A stretch of 64,000 bases of DNA from Streptomyces sp. NBC_00683 (GTDB taxonomy: Bacteria; Actinomycetota; Actinomycetes; Streptomycetales; Streptomycetaceae). Both the position numbers and the translations under genes were made by a program. The notes beneath the pieces were generated by a model. The model was not told the DNA's origin. It searched no databases and was given only the letters and a program-made list of their open reading frames with translations. This document shows positions 1 to 10,000 of the stretch, one piece after another (positions within the stretch are counted from its first letter, which is position 1; each line of letters starts with the position of its first letter). Where the stretch lies: assembly GCF_036226745.1 (NCBI RefSeq), contig NZ_CP109013.1:744001-808000 (forward strand), written 5' to 3'.

Positions 1-1
1 G

Positions 2-829
2 GCTGCGCTGCAACTGGTCACCCTGACGGCCGGCGCGCCGGAACGGTGGGTGGCCGCGGCTCCGGAAGTGGCGGTGGAGCGGCTCATGGAGTGCCGCCAG
101 CGGGAGCTGAACCGGGCCCGCGGTGGGCTGGCCCGGCTAATGGACGAGTACAGGTCGGGCCATCGGCCCGGTGCGGTGGCAGGCCCGGTCGAGGTGGTCG
201 AGGGCGCCGAGCGCTGCGGGCGCCGATACGCGGAGACCGTGGCGAACACCGCCAAGGAGCTGCTCGTGCTCAGCAGGCCGCCGTTCGTCATCCACGGTGG
301 TGTCTCCCTCGATGTCCTGGGCACCCTCGACCGGAACGTCCGTTGCCGGTCGATCTACGACCGGCGCGCCCTGGACCTGCCGCACTCCGTCGCCGACATC
401 ACCTCCTACCAGGCCGCGGGCGAGCAGGTGCGCGTCGTCGACGAACTTCCCTTGAAGCTGCTGATCTCGGACCGGACGACGGCGCTTCTCCCTGGCGGCG
501 ACGACCGGCCCGGCGAGTGGTTCGTGGTCTCCGGCAGCACGTTGGTGGAGGGCCTGGTGTCGCTGTTCGAGCTGCTGTGGGAACGCAGCGTCCCGCTCGT
601 CCCGGTGCACGCCGAGACGGACGTGACGGAGGCCGGACTGCCCGCATCCGACATCCAACTGCTCGGGCTGCTCTTCGCCGGGCTCACGGACGCGGCGATC
701 GCCCGCCAGCTCAGCACGAGCGTGCGTACCGTGCAGCGGCGCCTGACCCGGCTGATGGAGCGGGCGGGCGTGGGAAACCGCGCGCAGCTCGCCTGGCACG
801 CGGCGCGCGGCGGGTGGCTCACCCATTAG
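2..829 (+). CDS. LuxR-family transcriptional regulator, 5' end outside window
   Basis: The reading frame is open to the left edge, so the true start lies upstream. A GTG at 50 is only an internal candidate. The visible 276 codons show an N-terminal helical stretch rich in Arg/Glu. A middle alpha/beta region follows (VVDELPLKLLISDRTTALL) of the kind found in TrmB/LuxR hybrid regulators of streptomycetes. The C-terminal helix-turn-helix reads LLFAGLTDAAIARQLSTSVR, then TVQRRLTRLMERAGVGNR, the usual LuxR DNA-binding pattern. No receiver domain is visible. It is a cytoplasmic DNA-binding regulator; its target is unknown. The family call is secure, the ligand or signal is not. Confidence 0.82.
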   Translation, partial: AALQLVTLTAGAPERWVAAAPEVAVERLMECRQRELNRARGGLARLMDEYRSGHRPGAVAGPVEVVEGAERCGRRYAETVANTAKELLVLSRPPFVIHGGVSLDVLGTLDRNVRCRSIYDRRALDLPHSVADITSYQAAGEQVRVVDELPLKLLISDRTTALLPGGDDRPGEWFVVSGSTLVEGLVSLFELLWERSVPLVPVHAETDVTEAGLPASDIQLLGLLFAGLTDAAIARQLSTSVRTVQRRLTRLMERAGVGNRAQLAWHAARGGWLTH

Positions 830-896
830 GGCATGTATCGAATCGTGATCAATCGCCTGTTGAACGTCCCTTACATGGCCGCCCGTTCTGGCGCGC

Positions 897-938
897 GGGG
901 TTCGGTGTGGCGTCAGCTTTGGAACCACACCGAGCCCC
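897..938. terminator. Bidirectional hairpin terminator between convergent genes
   Basis: A 14-bp stem (GGGGTTCGGTGTGG against CCACACCGAGCCCC, one G-T pair) encloses a 14-nt loop. It lies between the stop of the LuxR gene and the stop of the convergent lipoprotein gene. There is no T tract, as is common in streptomycetes. Confidence 0.6.
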
Positions 939-948
939 GCGTTTCAGA

Positions 949-1335
949 TCAGGAGCCGTCGATCAGTCTCTGCACCTCGGGCGGGAGCTCTGAGCCGGAG
1001 TAGACGGAGAAGAACGTGGCTGTCTTCGGTGTGTCCCCGATGGCGATGGCAACCTTGGGAGAGATGCCGTCCACTTCGTAGGCCGTCTCCGTCGTATCCG
1101 GCTCCTCGCTCTTGTCCTGGCCGCCGGTGTCTTCGCAGGGTGGTTTGGTGGCGACGCCGAGCTTCTTCCCGGGTGTGAATTCAACGTTCGCCACGTCTCG
1201 ATACGAACTGTCCTGGTAGGTGTACCGATTGACGCAGGAGGCCCCACCGCCACCGCTGTCGGCCGTGCACGCGGCTACTGACATCACCATGGCCGCCGCC
1301 ACCAGCAAGCCGGCGGATCGCTCGGTCCAGCTCAT
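949..1335 (-). CDS. Small secreted lipoprotein, function unknown
   Basis: 128 residues. The N-terminus is a lipoprotein signal: charged start, hydrophobic core LLVAAAMVMSV, and a lipobox ending in Cys (SVAAC, Cys about 23). The mature part is short and acidic, with a Gly-rich linker, Cys-Val-Asn-Arg and a second Cys in KPPCED, so a disulfide is possible. The start ATG is preceded by GAGGGGGG at proper spacing. It resembles small Streptomyces lipoproteins of the DUF6281 type as I remember them, but I cannot confirm this. It should sit on the outer face of the membrane. It is monocistronic and convergent with the LuxR gene. No function can be assigned. Confidence 0.72.
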   Translation of the reverse strand: MSWTERSAGLLVAAAMVMSVAACTADSGGGGASCVNRYTYQDSSYRDVANVEFTPGKKLGVATKPPCEDTGGQDKSEEPDTTETAYEVDGISPKVAIAIGDTPKTATFFSVYSGSELPPEVQRLIDGS

Positions 1336-1697
1336 GCGTGTCCCCCCTCAGTAGATGCTGCAAAGAGGAGGAGTTCCTCCTCCTTGCCACATGGCCTCGC
1401 CATCGCTCAGCACGGGAATGAGACCGTGCCCATGGTGAGGCCTTCGTGTTCCGAAATTCGACGTCGGCAATTCGGATCAGGTTCCCTTGCCACGCGTTCT
1501 TTCGACCCGAGATGTGCTCGTGCAGCCTGGGGCAGGCGGCAAGGATCGCACTCAGGTCAGCCGAGCGGTGGCAGCCGCTGCTCCTGGTACACCGGCGGGG
1601 CGGCGAATCCGAGCAGGCACGCGAAGCGCCCGCTGATGTGCAACTCGGCCCAGCGGAACCGCTCAGCGGACCCTATGGTCGACGGGTCGACGGTGCG
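1336..1697. other. Intergenic stretch with no supported gene
   Basis: About 360 bp between the lipoprotein start and the AraC stop. It holds a GA-rich ribosome-site-like palindrome near 1365-1385 (AGGAGGAGTTCCTCCTCCT). In the frame after the AraC stop there is an open stretch of about 50 codons without a credible start. That stretch could be a decayed gene end, but nothing in it is recognisable. Confidence 0.4.
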
Positions 1698-2567
1698 TCA
1701 CGCGGGTTCGACGGGAAGCCACAGCTCGCAGGTCGCCGTGCTGAAATCGTCCGCGCGCTCGAGGACCGCGACGACCGAAGGCCCCGGCCGTAGCCGCCAC
1801 GGGTTGGAGGGGAACCACTCGGTCGCGGTCGCGGCCCAGGTCGTCTGCAGGGCATGCGGATGCGGTCCGCTGGTACGGAAGACCGCCCACATTCCAGCCG
1901 GCACCTCGATGGTGTCGAGCCCGTCCGGGACCGGCGTGTCCCGGCTGAGAGCCACTCCGTGCAGGTAGGTCAGTTCGCTGCCCTCCCTGCCGTCGGGGTC
2001 GAGGTCGTCACTGACCTGCAGCAAGCCCGCGGGTTCGGTGTCGCTGAGGGCCTTCAGTCGCCCGTGCTCCTCCTGGGGCAGCGCGGTGATGTGTTCCTGG
2101 ATATGCGGGTTGACGCCCCGGTGAATGAGCGGAACTCGGGCTGCGTGTCCTACCAGCCTGAATGCGGGGCGGTCGGTGAGGCGGGTGTCCATGGGGAGAA
2201 TCCCTTCGACGGTCAGGCGGAACCTGAGCTGCGGTTGCGTGCGCAAGGGGCCTCCGTCACGGCGTACGTCACCGGGGCCGACACCGTGGACCGCTCGGAA
2301 CGCGCGTCCGAACGCCTCACTCGAGCCGTATCCGTGCCGGACGGCGATGTCCAGCAGGTCCTCCTCGCCCCGGACGACGTCGGCGGCGGCGACGGTCATG
2401 CGGCGCCGCCGCACGTACTCCGACAGCGGCATACCGGCCAACGACGAGAACATCCGACGCAGGTGGTACTCGGTGGTGCCGAGCGCTCCGGCCAACCTGT
2501 CGACGTCGAGCTCCTCGACGAGGTGCTCCTCGACAAGATCGACGAGCTGGTTGAGTGCCGAGATCAC
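1698..2567 (-). CDS. AraC-family regulator with GyrI-like effector-binding domain
   Basis: 289 residues from a GTG start chosen because AAAGGAGG lies a few bases upstream (2570-2581); the longer frame to 2732 has no such site. Residues about 5-105 form a tandem AraC DNA-binding region (LVDLVEEHLVEELDVDRLAG, then HLRRMFSSLAGMPLSEYVRR, and a second helix pair around YGSSEAFGRAFRAVHG). Residues about 125-289 form a GyrI/SOUL-like small-molecule-binding domain (GVALSRDTPVPDG, IEVPAGMWAVFRTSG, WFPSN). This order, AraC head and GyrI tail, is that of the Rob/TipA-like drug-sensing regulators. It is a cytoplasmic transcription factor, probably an activator. Target genes are not evident from the neighbours. 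Confidence 0.88.
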   Translation of the reverse strand: MISALNQLVDLVEEHLVEELDVDRLAGALGTTEYHLRRMFSSLAGMPLSEYVRRRRMTVAAADVVRGEEDLLDIAVRHGYGSSEAFGRAFRAVHGVGPGDVRRDGGPLRTQPQLRFRLTVEGILPMDTRLTDRPAFRLVGHAARVPLIHRGVNPHIQEHITALPQEEHGRLKALSDTEPAGLLQVSDDLDPDGREGSELTYLHGVALSRDTPVPDGLDTIEVPAGMWAVFRTSGPHPHALQTTWAATATEWFPSNPWRLRPGPSVVAVLERADDFSTATCELWLPVEPA

Positions 2568-2850
2568 GAGGCCTCCTTTCGACTCCAACCCTGGCAGCAG
2601 GTACCCCCGCCGTACCCGATCGTTGCGAACCGATCCGATCAGGTGCCTGGACCGAGGCGCCAGTACCCACACATTCCTGCCACAGCAGTCGTTCCGACGG
2701 CTACAACACGCTCCGCCCGCCAACTGGAGCACTCAGTCACAGCTGGGCGGTTGTGGAGGGGGCTGTCCGGTGAGCCGCAGTACGACGGTTGTCACAGGCA
2801 CGCGAGAGGGCCGTCGCCCGCACCAGCGGTCGGCGGCCCTCCCTGTCACC

Positions 2851-2882
2851 GTGCGTCGCGGCACGTGACTGCCGCGACGCAC
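2851..2882 (-). terminator. Hairpin terminator downstream of the first S8 protease
   Basis: A perfect 12-bp stem (GTGCGTCGCGGC / GCCGCGACGCAC) with an 8-nt loop sits 7 bp past the protease stop codon. Confidence 0.72.
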
Positions 2883-2888
2883 GCCGGG

Positions 2889-5800
2889 TCACTTCAGCGC
2901 GTACGCCTTCGTGATGTCCTGGACCGTGCGGTTCCCCGACGTGTCCCAGACCTCCGTCCGCAGGCTCACGAAGCCGTCGGTGGCGGCCAGTTCAGGATGT
3001 ACGTACGTGGCCTTGAAGGTGTTGCCGTCCTTACGGCTGACCGGCACCCGCTGCCAGGTGGCGCCGCCGTCGTAGCTGACGGCCACTTTCGCGCCGGCCA
3101 TGTCGGTGGACCCGGTGAAGCCCTTGGCCCGCGACGCGTCGACGGTCAGCGTGTAGTCCTGATCCGCGTCCACCTTGTTGAGGATGTCGGCCTTCATGGC
3201 GTAGTCGAGCAGCACGACGGGCAGTGCCTCGCACATGGTCGCCTTGGGCACGGTGACCTTGCAGTCCTTGACGGACATGGCGGTCGGGGCGGCCGATCCG
3301 AAGGTGTACTCGGTGTGGATCTTCGACCCGAGTGTCACGCCGGCGTAGTCCTTGGACCTGACCGAGTCGTCCACGAACCGGTAGGCGGCCTTCTCCGGGA
3401 CCATGATCGCGCCGCCCGCCGGGACCGGCTCACCGTCGCGGTAGTACGTCCATGCCCGTGCGCGGCCCCCCTTGAGGAAGTGGTCGCTCTGCCCGTCCCC
3501 GCCCAGCTGCGGCTGGAACACCGTTCCGACGTCCGTGCGGCAGAAGCTGCAGGCGAAGTCGGTGGTGTTGGCGGTGTGCATGGCCGGGCCGAACCAGTCG
3601 CTCCGGTGCGTCGCGCCCGGTCGGTAGCTCTTGACCGTCTCCGCCATCTCGGCACCATAGGTGGTGCCGGCAGTCACCCCCTGCCTGTACGTGGCGCCCT
3701 CGGCGGCCAGGATGTAGTCGTCCCTGACTTCTCCCTGCTGCAGGAACTGACTCGAACGGAACGAGGTCATGGGGAACGGACCCCAGGAGTGCAGCACGTG
3801 GTAGCCGACACGCGCCTCACCGTCCGTGTGGAAGGCGTTCACGACCTTGGCGAACTTGTTCGCCCGGACGGTCATGCGCATGTTCGCGGGAATGCCCTCG
3901 TTGAAGTCCCACTCGCCCGAGTAGGCGTAGCGCGACTCCTTCACTCCCTCCAGAGTGATGCTGGTGCGCGCCGAGTTCGCGACAGCGGTGGCCAGGTCCC
4001 GGCCCTCCCGGTACGTCGTGGCGAGGTAGGGCACGGTGACTCCGGTGACGACGAACATCTGCGGCGAGTCGTCGTTCGGTGCGACGACGATGGCCTCGGC
4101 ACCCGCCGCTTCGACCGCCCGCAGTATCGTGCCCGCGTTCCCGGTGGTGCGGTCGAGGTGCACCAGAGCGGCCTTGCCGCGGACGTCGGTCGCGGCGAGG
4201 TCGGCCGCCGAACCGCTGCCTGCGTCCACGACGTCGTACTTCCGCGTGCCTTCGAAACGCTGGAGGTAGCTGGACGTCTTGGCCGTCAGCGCCTTCGTCT
4301 CGGGCCGCGTCACGGTGGCCCGGATGAGCGGTTCACGCTTGGAGTAGTGGACGGACGTCCACAGCTCGCCGGTGGTGGGTTCGGCGGCGGGAATCGCACC
4401 GTAGCGCTCGTCGGACCAGTTGAGCAGGCCGGCTATGCCGGACACGACGTGCAGGGCGCGGTTCTCGGTGAACCGGGCGGTCTGGAACGAGAAGTCCGAG
4501 CGTTCCAGCGCCCTGCTCTCGTCGGGCAGCCGCACGTCGAAGTCCGTGGCCTTCGTGCCGTCGACGGTCACGGCGACGTCGCCGTCCGTGAGGTCGATCT
4601 CCGGCTGGGCGAAGAGGTCGGTGGCGTAGCTCTCGGTCGCGTTGCCGGTCCCGGCGGTCTCCAGACGACCGGTGACCGAGTACTTCCCTGCGGGCAGGCG
4701 GAGCTCCTTGCTTCCACCGGCGGCCGACGTGCTGGTGAAGTAGCCGTTGTCCAGCCCCAGCACGAGGAAGGAGGCCAGGATCGCCGGCTTGCCCTTGCGG
4801 TCCTTGAAGTTCAGCGTGAGGCCGTGGCGCTCCGCCTCCTTGATGAAGCCGATGGCCGTGTGCGCGCTCGCACCGCTCGCGGTGGTCGCCGTGAGGTGGC
4901 CGCTGTACTGACCGATCGGGACGACGTTCGGGTCGAGGACGACCGCCACCTCGGTGGAGCCGCCGGCCGGGACGGTGACCGGCTCCGAGGTGACCGTCAG
5001 GGCTCCGGCGGGCAGCGTGCTGCCCGTCTCGGCGCGGAGTGTCACCGTGGTGTCTGCGGAGGTCGGGTTGGTGAGGGTGACCTTGCGGGTCTCCTTCTCG
5101 TAGCCCGACTCCTGCCACTCGACGAGGCCGAAGTCCGCCGTGCCGGACATCTCCAGCTGGGGGTCGAGGGCCGCGGGTATGTCGACGCGGCCGTTGCCCT
5201 GCTGGTACACCGTCGGACCGGTCGCGGTCCTGGAGTGCGCGGTGAGCGCGTCCTTGATCCGCTGCCCGCTCCAGTCGGGGTGGCGCTGGGCGAGGATCGC
5301 GGCGGCGCCGGCGACGTGCGGGGTGGCCATCGAGGTGCCGCTGGCCGACGTGTAGTACTGGTTGACCGGGGTGCCCATGGTGGTGCCCGCGGCGCGGGCG
5401 GCCACGATGCCCACTCCCGGAGCGGTGATTTCCGGCTTGATGGCGCTGTCCCCGACGCGGGGGCCCCGGCTGGAGAAACTCGCGAGGACGTCGGACTTGT
5501 CGACGGCGCCCACGGTCAGGGCCGAGTCCGCGGTGCCGGGGGTGCCGATGGTGGTCTCGCCGGGGCCGGCGTTTCCGGCCGCGATGACGAAGAGTGTGCC
5601 GGTCGAGGCGCTCAGGCGGTCGACCGCCTCGGTCATGGCGTCGTCCGGCGCTGTCGTCGCTCCGCCGAGGCTCATGCTGATCACGTCGGCGCCCTGGGCC
5701 GCGGCCCACTCCATGCCCGCCATGATCCAGCTGAACTGACCGCTGCCCCCGTTGTCGAGGACCTTGCCGACGAGGAGGTCGGCGCCGGGAGCGACGCCCT

Positions 5801-6701
5801 TGAGCCGGCCCTCGGAGTTGGCCCCGCTGCCGACGATGGTGGAGGCGACGTGGGTACCGTGGCCCTGCCCGTCGTCCACCGGCAGTCCGGGGACGAAGCT
5901 GGCCGTCGCGGTCAGCCGGTCCTTGACGTCGGCGTTGGTGAGGTCGATGCCCGTGTCCAGGACGGCGACCTTGGCGCCCTTGCCGTCGTACCCGGCCGCC
6001 CATGCCTCGGGGGCGCCGATCTGCGGAACGCTCCGGTCCAGGGTGGCCTTCGCCTTCGCGTCGTACCAGACCTTCGCCACGCCCGCGCTGCCCGGCGCGG
6101 TGACCGGGGTGCCCTTGTGCGGCGCCTTGCTGACCGGCTTCACCTTCTGCCAGAAGGAGTTGGCGCCACTCTTGGCGACCGCCACACCGGTCATGTCGAG
6201 CCGGTCCAGGACGGCGCCGCGCTCGGCGCCGGGCAGGGCGTCGGCCCGCTTCTTCAGCGTCGCGGCGGTCGGCTTGTCCTGGTAGGCGACGATGACCGGC
6301 AGGGTGTCCGCCCGACCGTCCGCGTAGCCGTCCTTGATCAGTTGCGTGACGTTGAACAGACGCTGGTCCAGCGCACCCGAGGCGATGCCTTCGACCGCGT
6401 CGTCGGGGTAGACGAAGAGGTTCCCCTGAGGGTCCGTCATTGTCTGGAAGGTCTTGGCCTTGCCGTCGGCCGCCGTCGCCGCGACGGACTGACGGCCGCC
6501 GGCGTCGACGTCGACCGTCACCCGGTCCCCGGTGATGAGGGTGACCGTGGACGGCTTCGCTGCTCCCGCAGCGGGTGCGACCAGACCCGTGGGCGACGGT
6601 GTCGCCTGGGCTCCGGTCACGGCAGGGAGGGTGACACCGACTGCGAGAGCAAGACCGGTGGCCAGCAGCCGGTTTCTCGTTCTCCCCTGGGGGCGCTTCA
6701 T
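2889..6701 (-). CDS. Large secreted S8 (subtilisin-like) serine protease, copy 1
   Basis: 1270 residues. The Sec signal peptide (LLATGLALAVGVTLPAVTGAQA, split here at about residue 33) follows a basic head. A pro-region with the STVTLITGDR motif is next. The catalytic domain has Asp249 (VAVLDTGID), His281 (GHGTHVAS), oxyanion Asn377 (AAGN) and Ser457 (GTSMATPHVAG). All four are present, so it should be active. After about residue 520 there are beta-rich Ig-like segments. A PA-type domain lies around residues 820-910 (AATDVRGKAALVHLDRT). The C-terminus has a beta-sandwich with SYDGGATWQRVPVS. The start ATG has AGGAGG at 5-6 bp. It is one of three adjacent paralogues and probably degrades extracellular protein. 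Subtilases of this size with PA domains are common in Streptomyces. Confidence 0.93.
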   Translation of the reverse strand: MKRPQGRTRNRLLATGLALAVGVTLPAVTGAQATPSPTGLVAPAAGAAKPSTVTLITGDRVTVDVDAGGRQSVAATAADGKAKTFQTMTDPQGNLFVYPDDAVEGIASGALDQRLFNVTQLIKDGYADGRADTLPVIVAYQDKPTAATLKKRADALPGAERGAVLDRLDMTGVAVAKSGANSFWQKVKPVSKAPHKGTPVTAPGSAGVAKVWYDAKAKATLDRSVPQIGAPEAWAAGYDGKGAKVAVLDTGIDLTNADVKDRLTATASFVPGLPVDDGQGHGTHVASTIVGSGANSEGRLKGVAPGADLLVGKVLDNGGSGQFSWIMAGMEWAAAQGADVISMSLGGATTAPDDAMTEAVDRLSASTGTLFVIAAGNAGPGETTIGTPGTADSALTVGAVDKSDVLASFSSRGPRVGDSAIKPEITAPGVGIVAARAAGTTMGTPVNQYYTSASGTSMATPHVAGAAAILAQRHPDWSGQRIKDALTAHSRTATGPTVYQQGNGRVDIPAALDPQLEMSGTADFGLVEWQESGYEKETRKVTLTNPTSADTTVTLRAETGSTLPAGALTVTSEPVTVPAGGSTEVAVVLDPNVVPIGQYSGHLTATTASGASAHTAIGFIKEAERHGLTLNFKDRKGKPAILASFLVLGLDNGYFTSTSAAGGSKELRLPAGKYSVTGRLETAGTGNATESYATDLFAQPEIDLTDGDVAVTVDGTKATDFDVRLPDESRALERSDFSFQTARFTENRALHVVSGIAGLLNWSDERYGAIPAAEPTTGELWTSVHYSKREPLIRATVTRPETKALTAKTSSYLQRFEGTRKYDVVDAGSGSAADLAATDVRGKAALVHLDRTTGNAGTILRAVEAAGAEAIVVAPNDDSPQMFVVTGVTVPYLATTYREGRDLATAVANSARTSITLEGVKESRYAYSGEWDFNEGIPANMRMTVRANKFAKVVNAFHTDGEARVGYHVLHSWGPFPMTSFRSSQFLQQGEVRDDYILAAEGATYRQGVTAGTTYGAEMAETVKSYRPGATHRSDWFGPAMHTANTTDFACSFCRTDVGTVFQPQLGGDGQSDHFLKGGRARAWTYYRDGEPVPAGGAIMVPEKAAYRFVDDSVRSKDYAGVTLGSKIHTEYTFGSAAPTAMSVKDCKVTVPKATMCEALPVVLLDYAMKADILNKVDADQDYTLTVDASRAKGFTGSTDMAGAKVAVSYDGGATWQRVPVSRKDGNTFKATYVHPELAATDGFVSLRTEVWDTSGNRTVQDITKAYALK

Positions 6702-6829
6702 GGGCTCCTCCTGGATCAGGCTCGGATCGCGCCGGATCGCGCCGCGGCCGGTCGGCCACGGCTTGGTTCCATTGCGTGTGTCCGAGACGCTACCGGCGGT
6801 GATCGGGCCCGCAGAAGGTCAAGGCGCGG

Positions 6830-6856
6830 CGCATAGGTGACACCGGCACCTATGCG
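6830..6856. promoter_or_regulatory. Inverted repeat, possible operator upstream of S8 protease 1
   Basis: CGCATAGGTG and CACCTATGCG form a perfect 10-bp inverted repeat with 7-bp spacing, about 130 bp upstream of the protease start. This size and spacing are typical of repressor or activator sites. The other protease upstream regions do not show it on reading. Regulator unknown. Confidence 0.4.
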
Positions 6857-6914
6857 TCACGGGAGGGTCGTACAGCACCAACATGTGCGCGGATCAGGCG
6901 AGTTCACGCACGAG

Positions 6915-6950
6915 GGCCGGACTCCGGTGTACTTCACCGTGAGTCCGGCC
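6915..6950 (-). terminator. Hairpin terminator downstream of S8 protease 2
   Basis: GGCCGGACTCCGGTG pairs with CACCG-T-GAGTCCGGCC (15 bp with one bulged T) around a 5-nt loop, about 50 bp past the stop at 7001. Confidence 0.65.
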
Positions 6951-7000
6951 CCGTTCACGGCCGGGCGTTCCCGCCGGCCGGCTTCGGCGTTCTGTTCACG

Positions 7001-10000
7001 TCACTTCGCGACGCGCACCGCGTTGATCACGGTCTGCTCGATGCGACTGCCCGCGGCGTTCTCCCCCTTCACGCGGAGGGAGACGGAAGTGGCCCCCTTC
7101 TGAGCCCTCAGCTGCACCGTCGCCGCCCGTGAGGTCGTCTGCGAGGCCGCGCGGTGCCAGGTCTTCCCACCGTCGTACGAGACCTCGACCGACGCGGACC
7201 TGAGCGGCGACCGCGAACCGTCGGCGCCGCGGAAGGAGACCGTGAGCTTGTGTGCCGCCAGCGGCTTGATCGAACTGTCGAGCGCCACTCCCCGGAGGTC
7301 GTAGTCGGCGTGGAGCAGCGGAAGCGTGTGCCAGTCGACGCCCTCCGGTTGCGCGGAGTCGAAGGTCCACGCGGTGTGCGTCTCCGTGCTGGTCTGCCAC
7401 CACGCCTGGGTCCGCTTCGCGTCGAGCTCGAAGCGGTACCGGGACTTCTGCGCCGGCAGTCCGGTGATCGCCGCGAACGGGTAGGGCGCGGTGCCGAGCA
7501 GTGCACCGTCGCGGTAGACGCGGAACTCGTCCACATCACCCTCTGCCATGGAGCTGCCCTCGTAGAAGTGCCCGTCCGGCGAAGCCCACACGGGGATCTG
7601 GACGACCATCTCCTCACTGTTCCGCGACGGCGTCATACCGGTCCCGGGGGCGTAGACGTCGACGGGCGACGTCGGGCGCTGCACCGGCTTGAACCACTCC
7701 TCCGAAACCACCTTGCCCGGTGTGTACGGCCGCAGCATGGAGACCATGGAGGCGCCGTTGCCCGGCACGACGACGCGCTGCCACTTGGCGTCCTCGGCGT
7801 TCACGTACACGTGCTGCGTCGTGCCGAACGCCATGTCGGCGAACGACCCCGCACCGCGCTGCGCGACGGTGCTGTAGCCGAGCCAGCCGTCCTGGTTGTT
7901 GCGGATGTCGTCGGGGTTGGCTCCCGGCGAGTAGGTCTTGACCGCGATGTCGGCGAACGTGCTCCGGTCGGGATCGAAGGTCTGGTCGGCGGCGATGCCG
8001 TCGTCCTCACCGCGCACCAGACCGTAGAGGTACGACGGGTTCTTCTCGACGGTGAGCTGGACACGGACCGGCCCCCGGGTGAGGGCCTGGGCCAGCAGGT
8101 CGCCCCGGCTCTTCGGGACGCCGAAGACGGGCACCGTGGCGGGGATCGAACCAGGGAGGCGTTCGTCGGCCGAGTTGACCACCATGATCGCGGCGGCGCC
8201 CGCCTCGACCAGGCGGGGCAGGACCGTGTACACGTCCGCGGTCCGCCGCACCATGGCCAGCTTGCCCTTGACGTCGACGGCCGCGAGCTCGGCGGCCGAT
8301 CCGGTGCCGACGTCGGCGACGGTCAGGCGGCGCTTGCCGTCGAAGCGGCCGGAGAAGCTGAACGACTCTGCCTGCAGGTCCACGTCGTCGCGCAGCTGCG
8401 CCTTGGCGATGATCGGGGGGCTCTGCAGGATCCAGTTGACGTTCGTCCCGAAGGTGCCGTCCTTGGGCTTCGCGCTCGGCAGGGCCCACTGGTGGCCACC
8501 GGCGCGGCCGAGCACGAAGGTGGAGGAGGCGCCGGTGGACTGCTCGTCGGACCGGCGGCCCACCGACAGGATCAGGCTGCGCAGTTCGCTGCGCTGGGGT
8601 GTCTCCGCCTTGATGGGTTGGGCTTTGCGGCCGTCGGCGGAGACGGCGACGTCCTGGTCGCCCACCTCGATGTCGGGAATCCCGAAGGTGACGAAGTCGC
8701 TGTCCTTACGGAGGTGGCCGAAGACCGTGTATCGCCCCGGCTTGACGTGGGCGGTGGCCACACCGTCAGCTCCCACCCGGATGAAGGCCGGCGGGCCGGA
8801 GTCGGTGAGATCGCGAAGGGTGACGACGCTGGCGCTGGTCGCGGGGGTTCCGTCGGGCATCAGCGCTGTGAACGTCAGCTTGACCGTGGGCTGTTCGCGG
8901 TTCAGTGCCACGGTGGCGTGCGCGGTGACGCCCTCCCCCGTCGCCGTGATGGTCCCGGTGTACGTGCCGTAGGCGGTGGCGAGGTCGGGCGTCATGGTGA
9001 CGTCCACGTCGGCGCTGCCGCCTGCGGGAACGGTCACGGTCTTGGCCGCCAGGGTCAGCGCGCCGGCGTCCACGGCGCCCGAGCCCGAGTCGAGGGTGAG
9101 GTCCGACGCCAGCGAGAGGGTCACCTCGTGGTCGGCGGTGTTGTGGAAGGTGACCTTGCGGGTGATCGGGGCCGCGGAGTCATGGGCGGCGACGGTGCCG
9201 AAGGACGCGTTGGTGGCCCAGACCGTCTGGTCCAGAGCGGCCGGGACGTCGACGCGCCCCGAGCCCTCGGCGAAGGCGCCGCCCGCCAGTGTCTTCGCGC
9301 TCGACATCAGCGCGCCCTTGAGGTCGGCGGCACTCCACTCGGGGTGAGCCTGGGCGAGGATGGCGGCGGCTCCGGCCACGTGCGGGGTGGCCATCGACGT
9401 ACCGCTTGCCTTGGTGTACGACTCGCTGACGGGCGCGCCCATCGCGGTCCCGGACGCCCGGGCCGCCACGATGTCGACTCCGGGCGCCGCAATGTCGGGC
9501 TTGAGCGCGTTGTCCCCGAAGCGCGGGCCCCTGCTGGAGAACGGGGCGAGCTTGTCCTGCTTGTCGACGGCGGCGACGGTCAGCGCCGCGTCGGCGGCGC
9601 CCGGCGATCCGATCGTGGTCTGGTCGGGGCCGGTGTTGCCGGCCGCGATCACGAACAGCGTGCCGGTCTCCGCGGTGAGCTCGTCGACGGCGGCGCTGAG
9701 CGGATCGGTGCCGTCGGAGACCTCACTGGAGCCCAGGCTCATACTGACGACCTTGGCGCCGCTGTGCGCGGCCCACTCCATCCCGGCGAGGACCCACGAG
9801 TCGGTGCCCGACCCCTTGTCGTTCAGGACCTTTCCGACGAGCAGCTCCGCGCCCGGCGCGACGCCCTTGTTCTTCCCCTCGGATGCGGCTCCCGAGCCCC
9901 CGACCGTGGACGCGACGTGCGTGCCGTGGCCGTGGTGGTCGACCGCGTCCTCGGCGTCGGTGAAGTTGCGGGCTTCGCCGACCCGTCCGACCAGGTCGGG

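Noticed and set aside
1540..1697. Open stretch of about 50 codons after the AraC stop, in the same frame, as a second TGA-readthrough case
   Set aside because: No start, no hairpin after the TGA, and the AraC/GyrI protein ends where the family normally ends.
1854..6836. A 1660-codon open frame on the plus strand across S8 protease 1 (and similar ones across proteases 2 and 3 at 7154-10930 and 11027-15283)
   Set aside because: These are antisense shadows of the proteases caused by high GC at third codon positions. They have no ribosome site, no domain and low-complexity Arg/Gly/Val composition.
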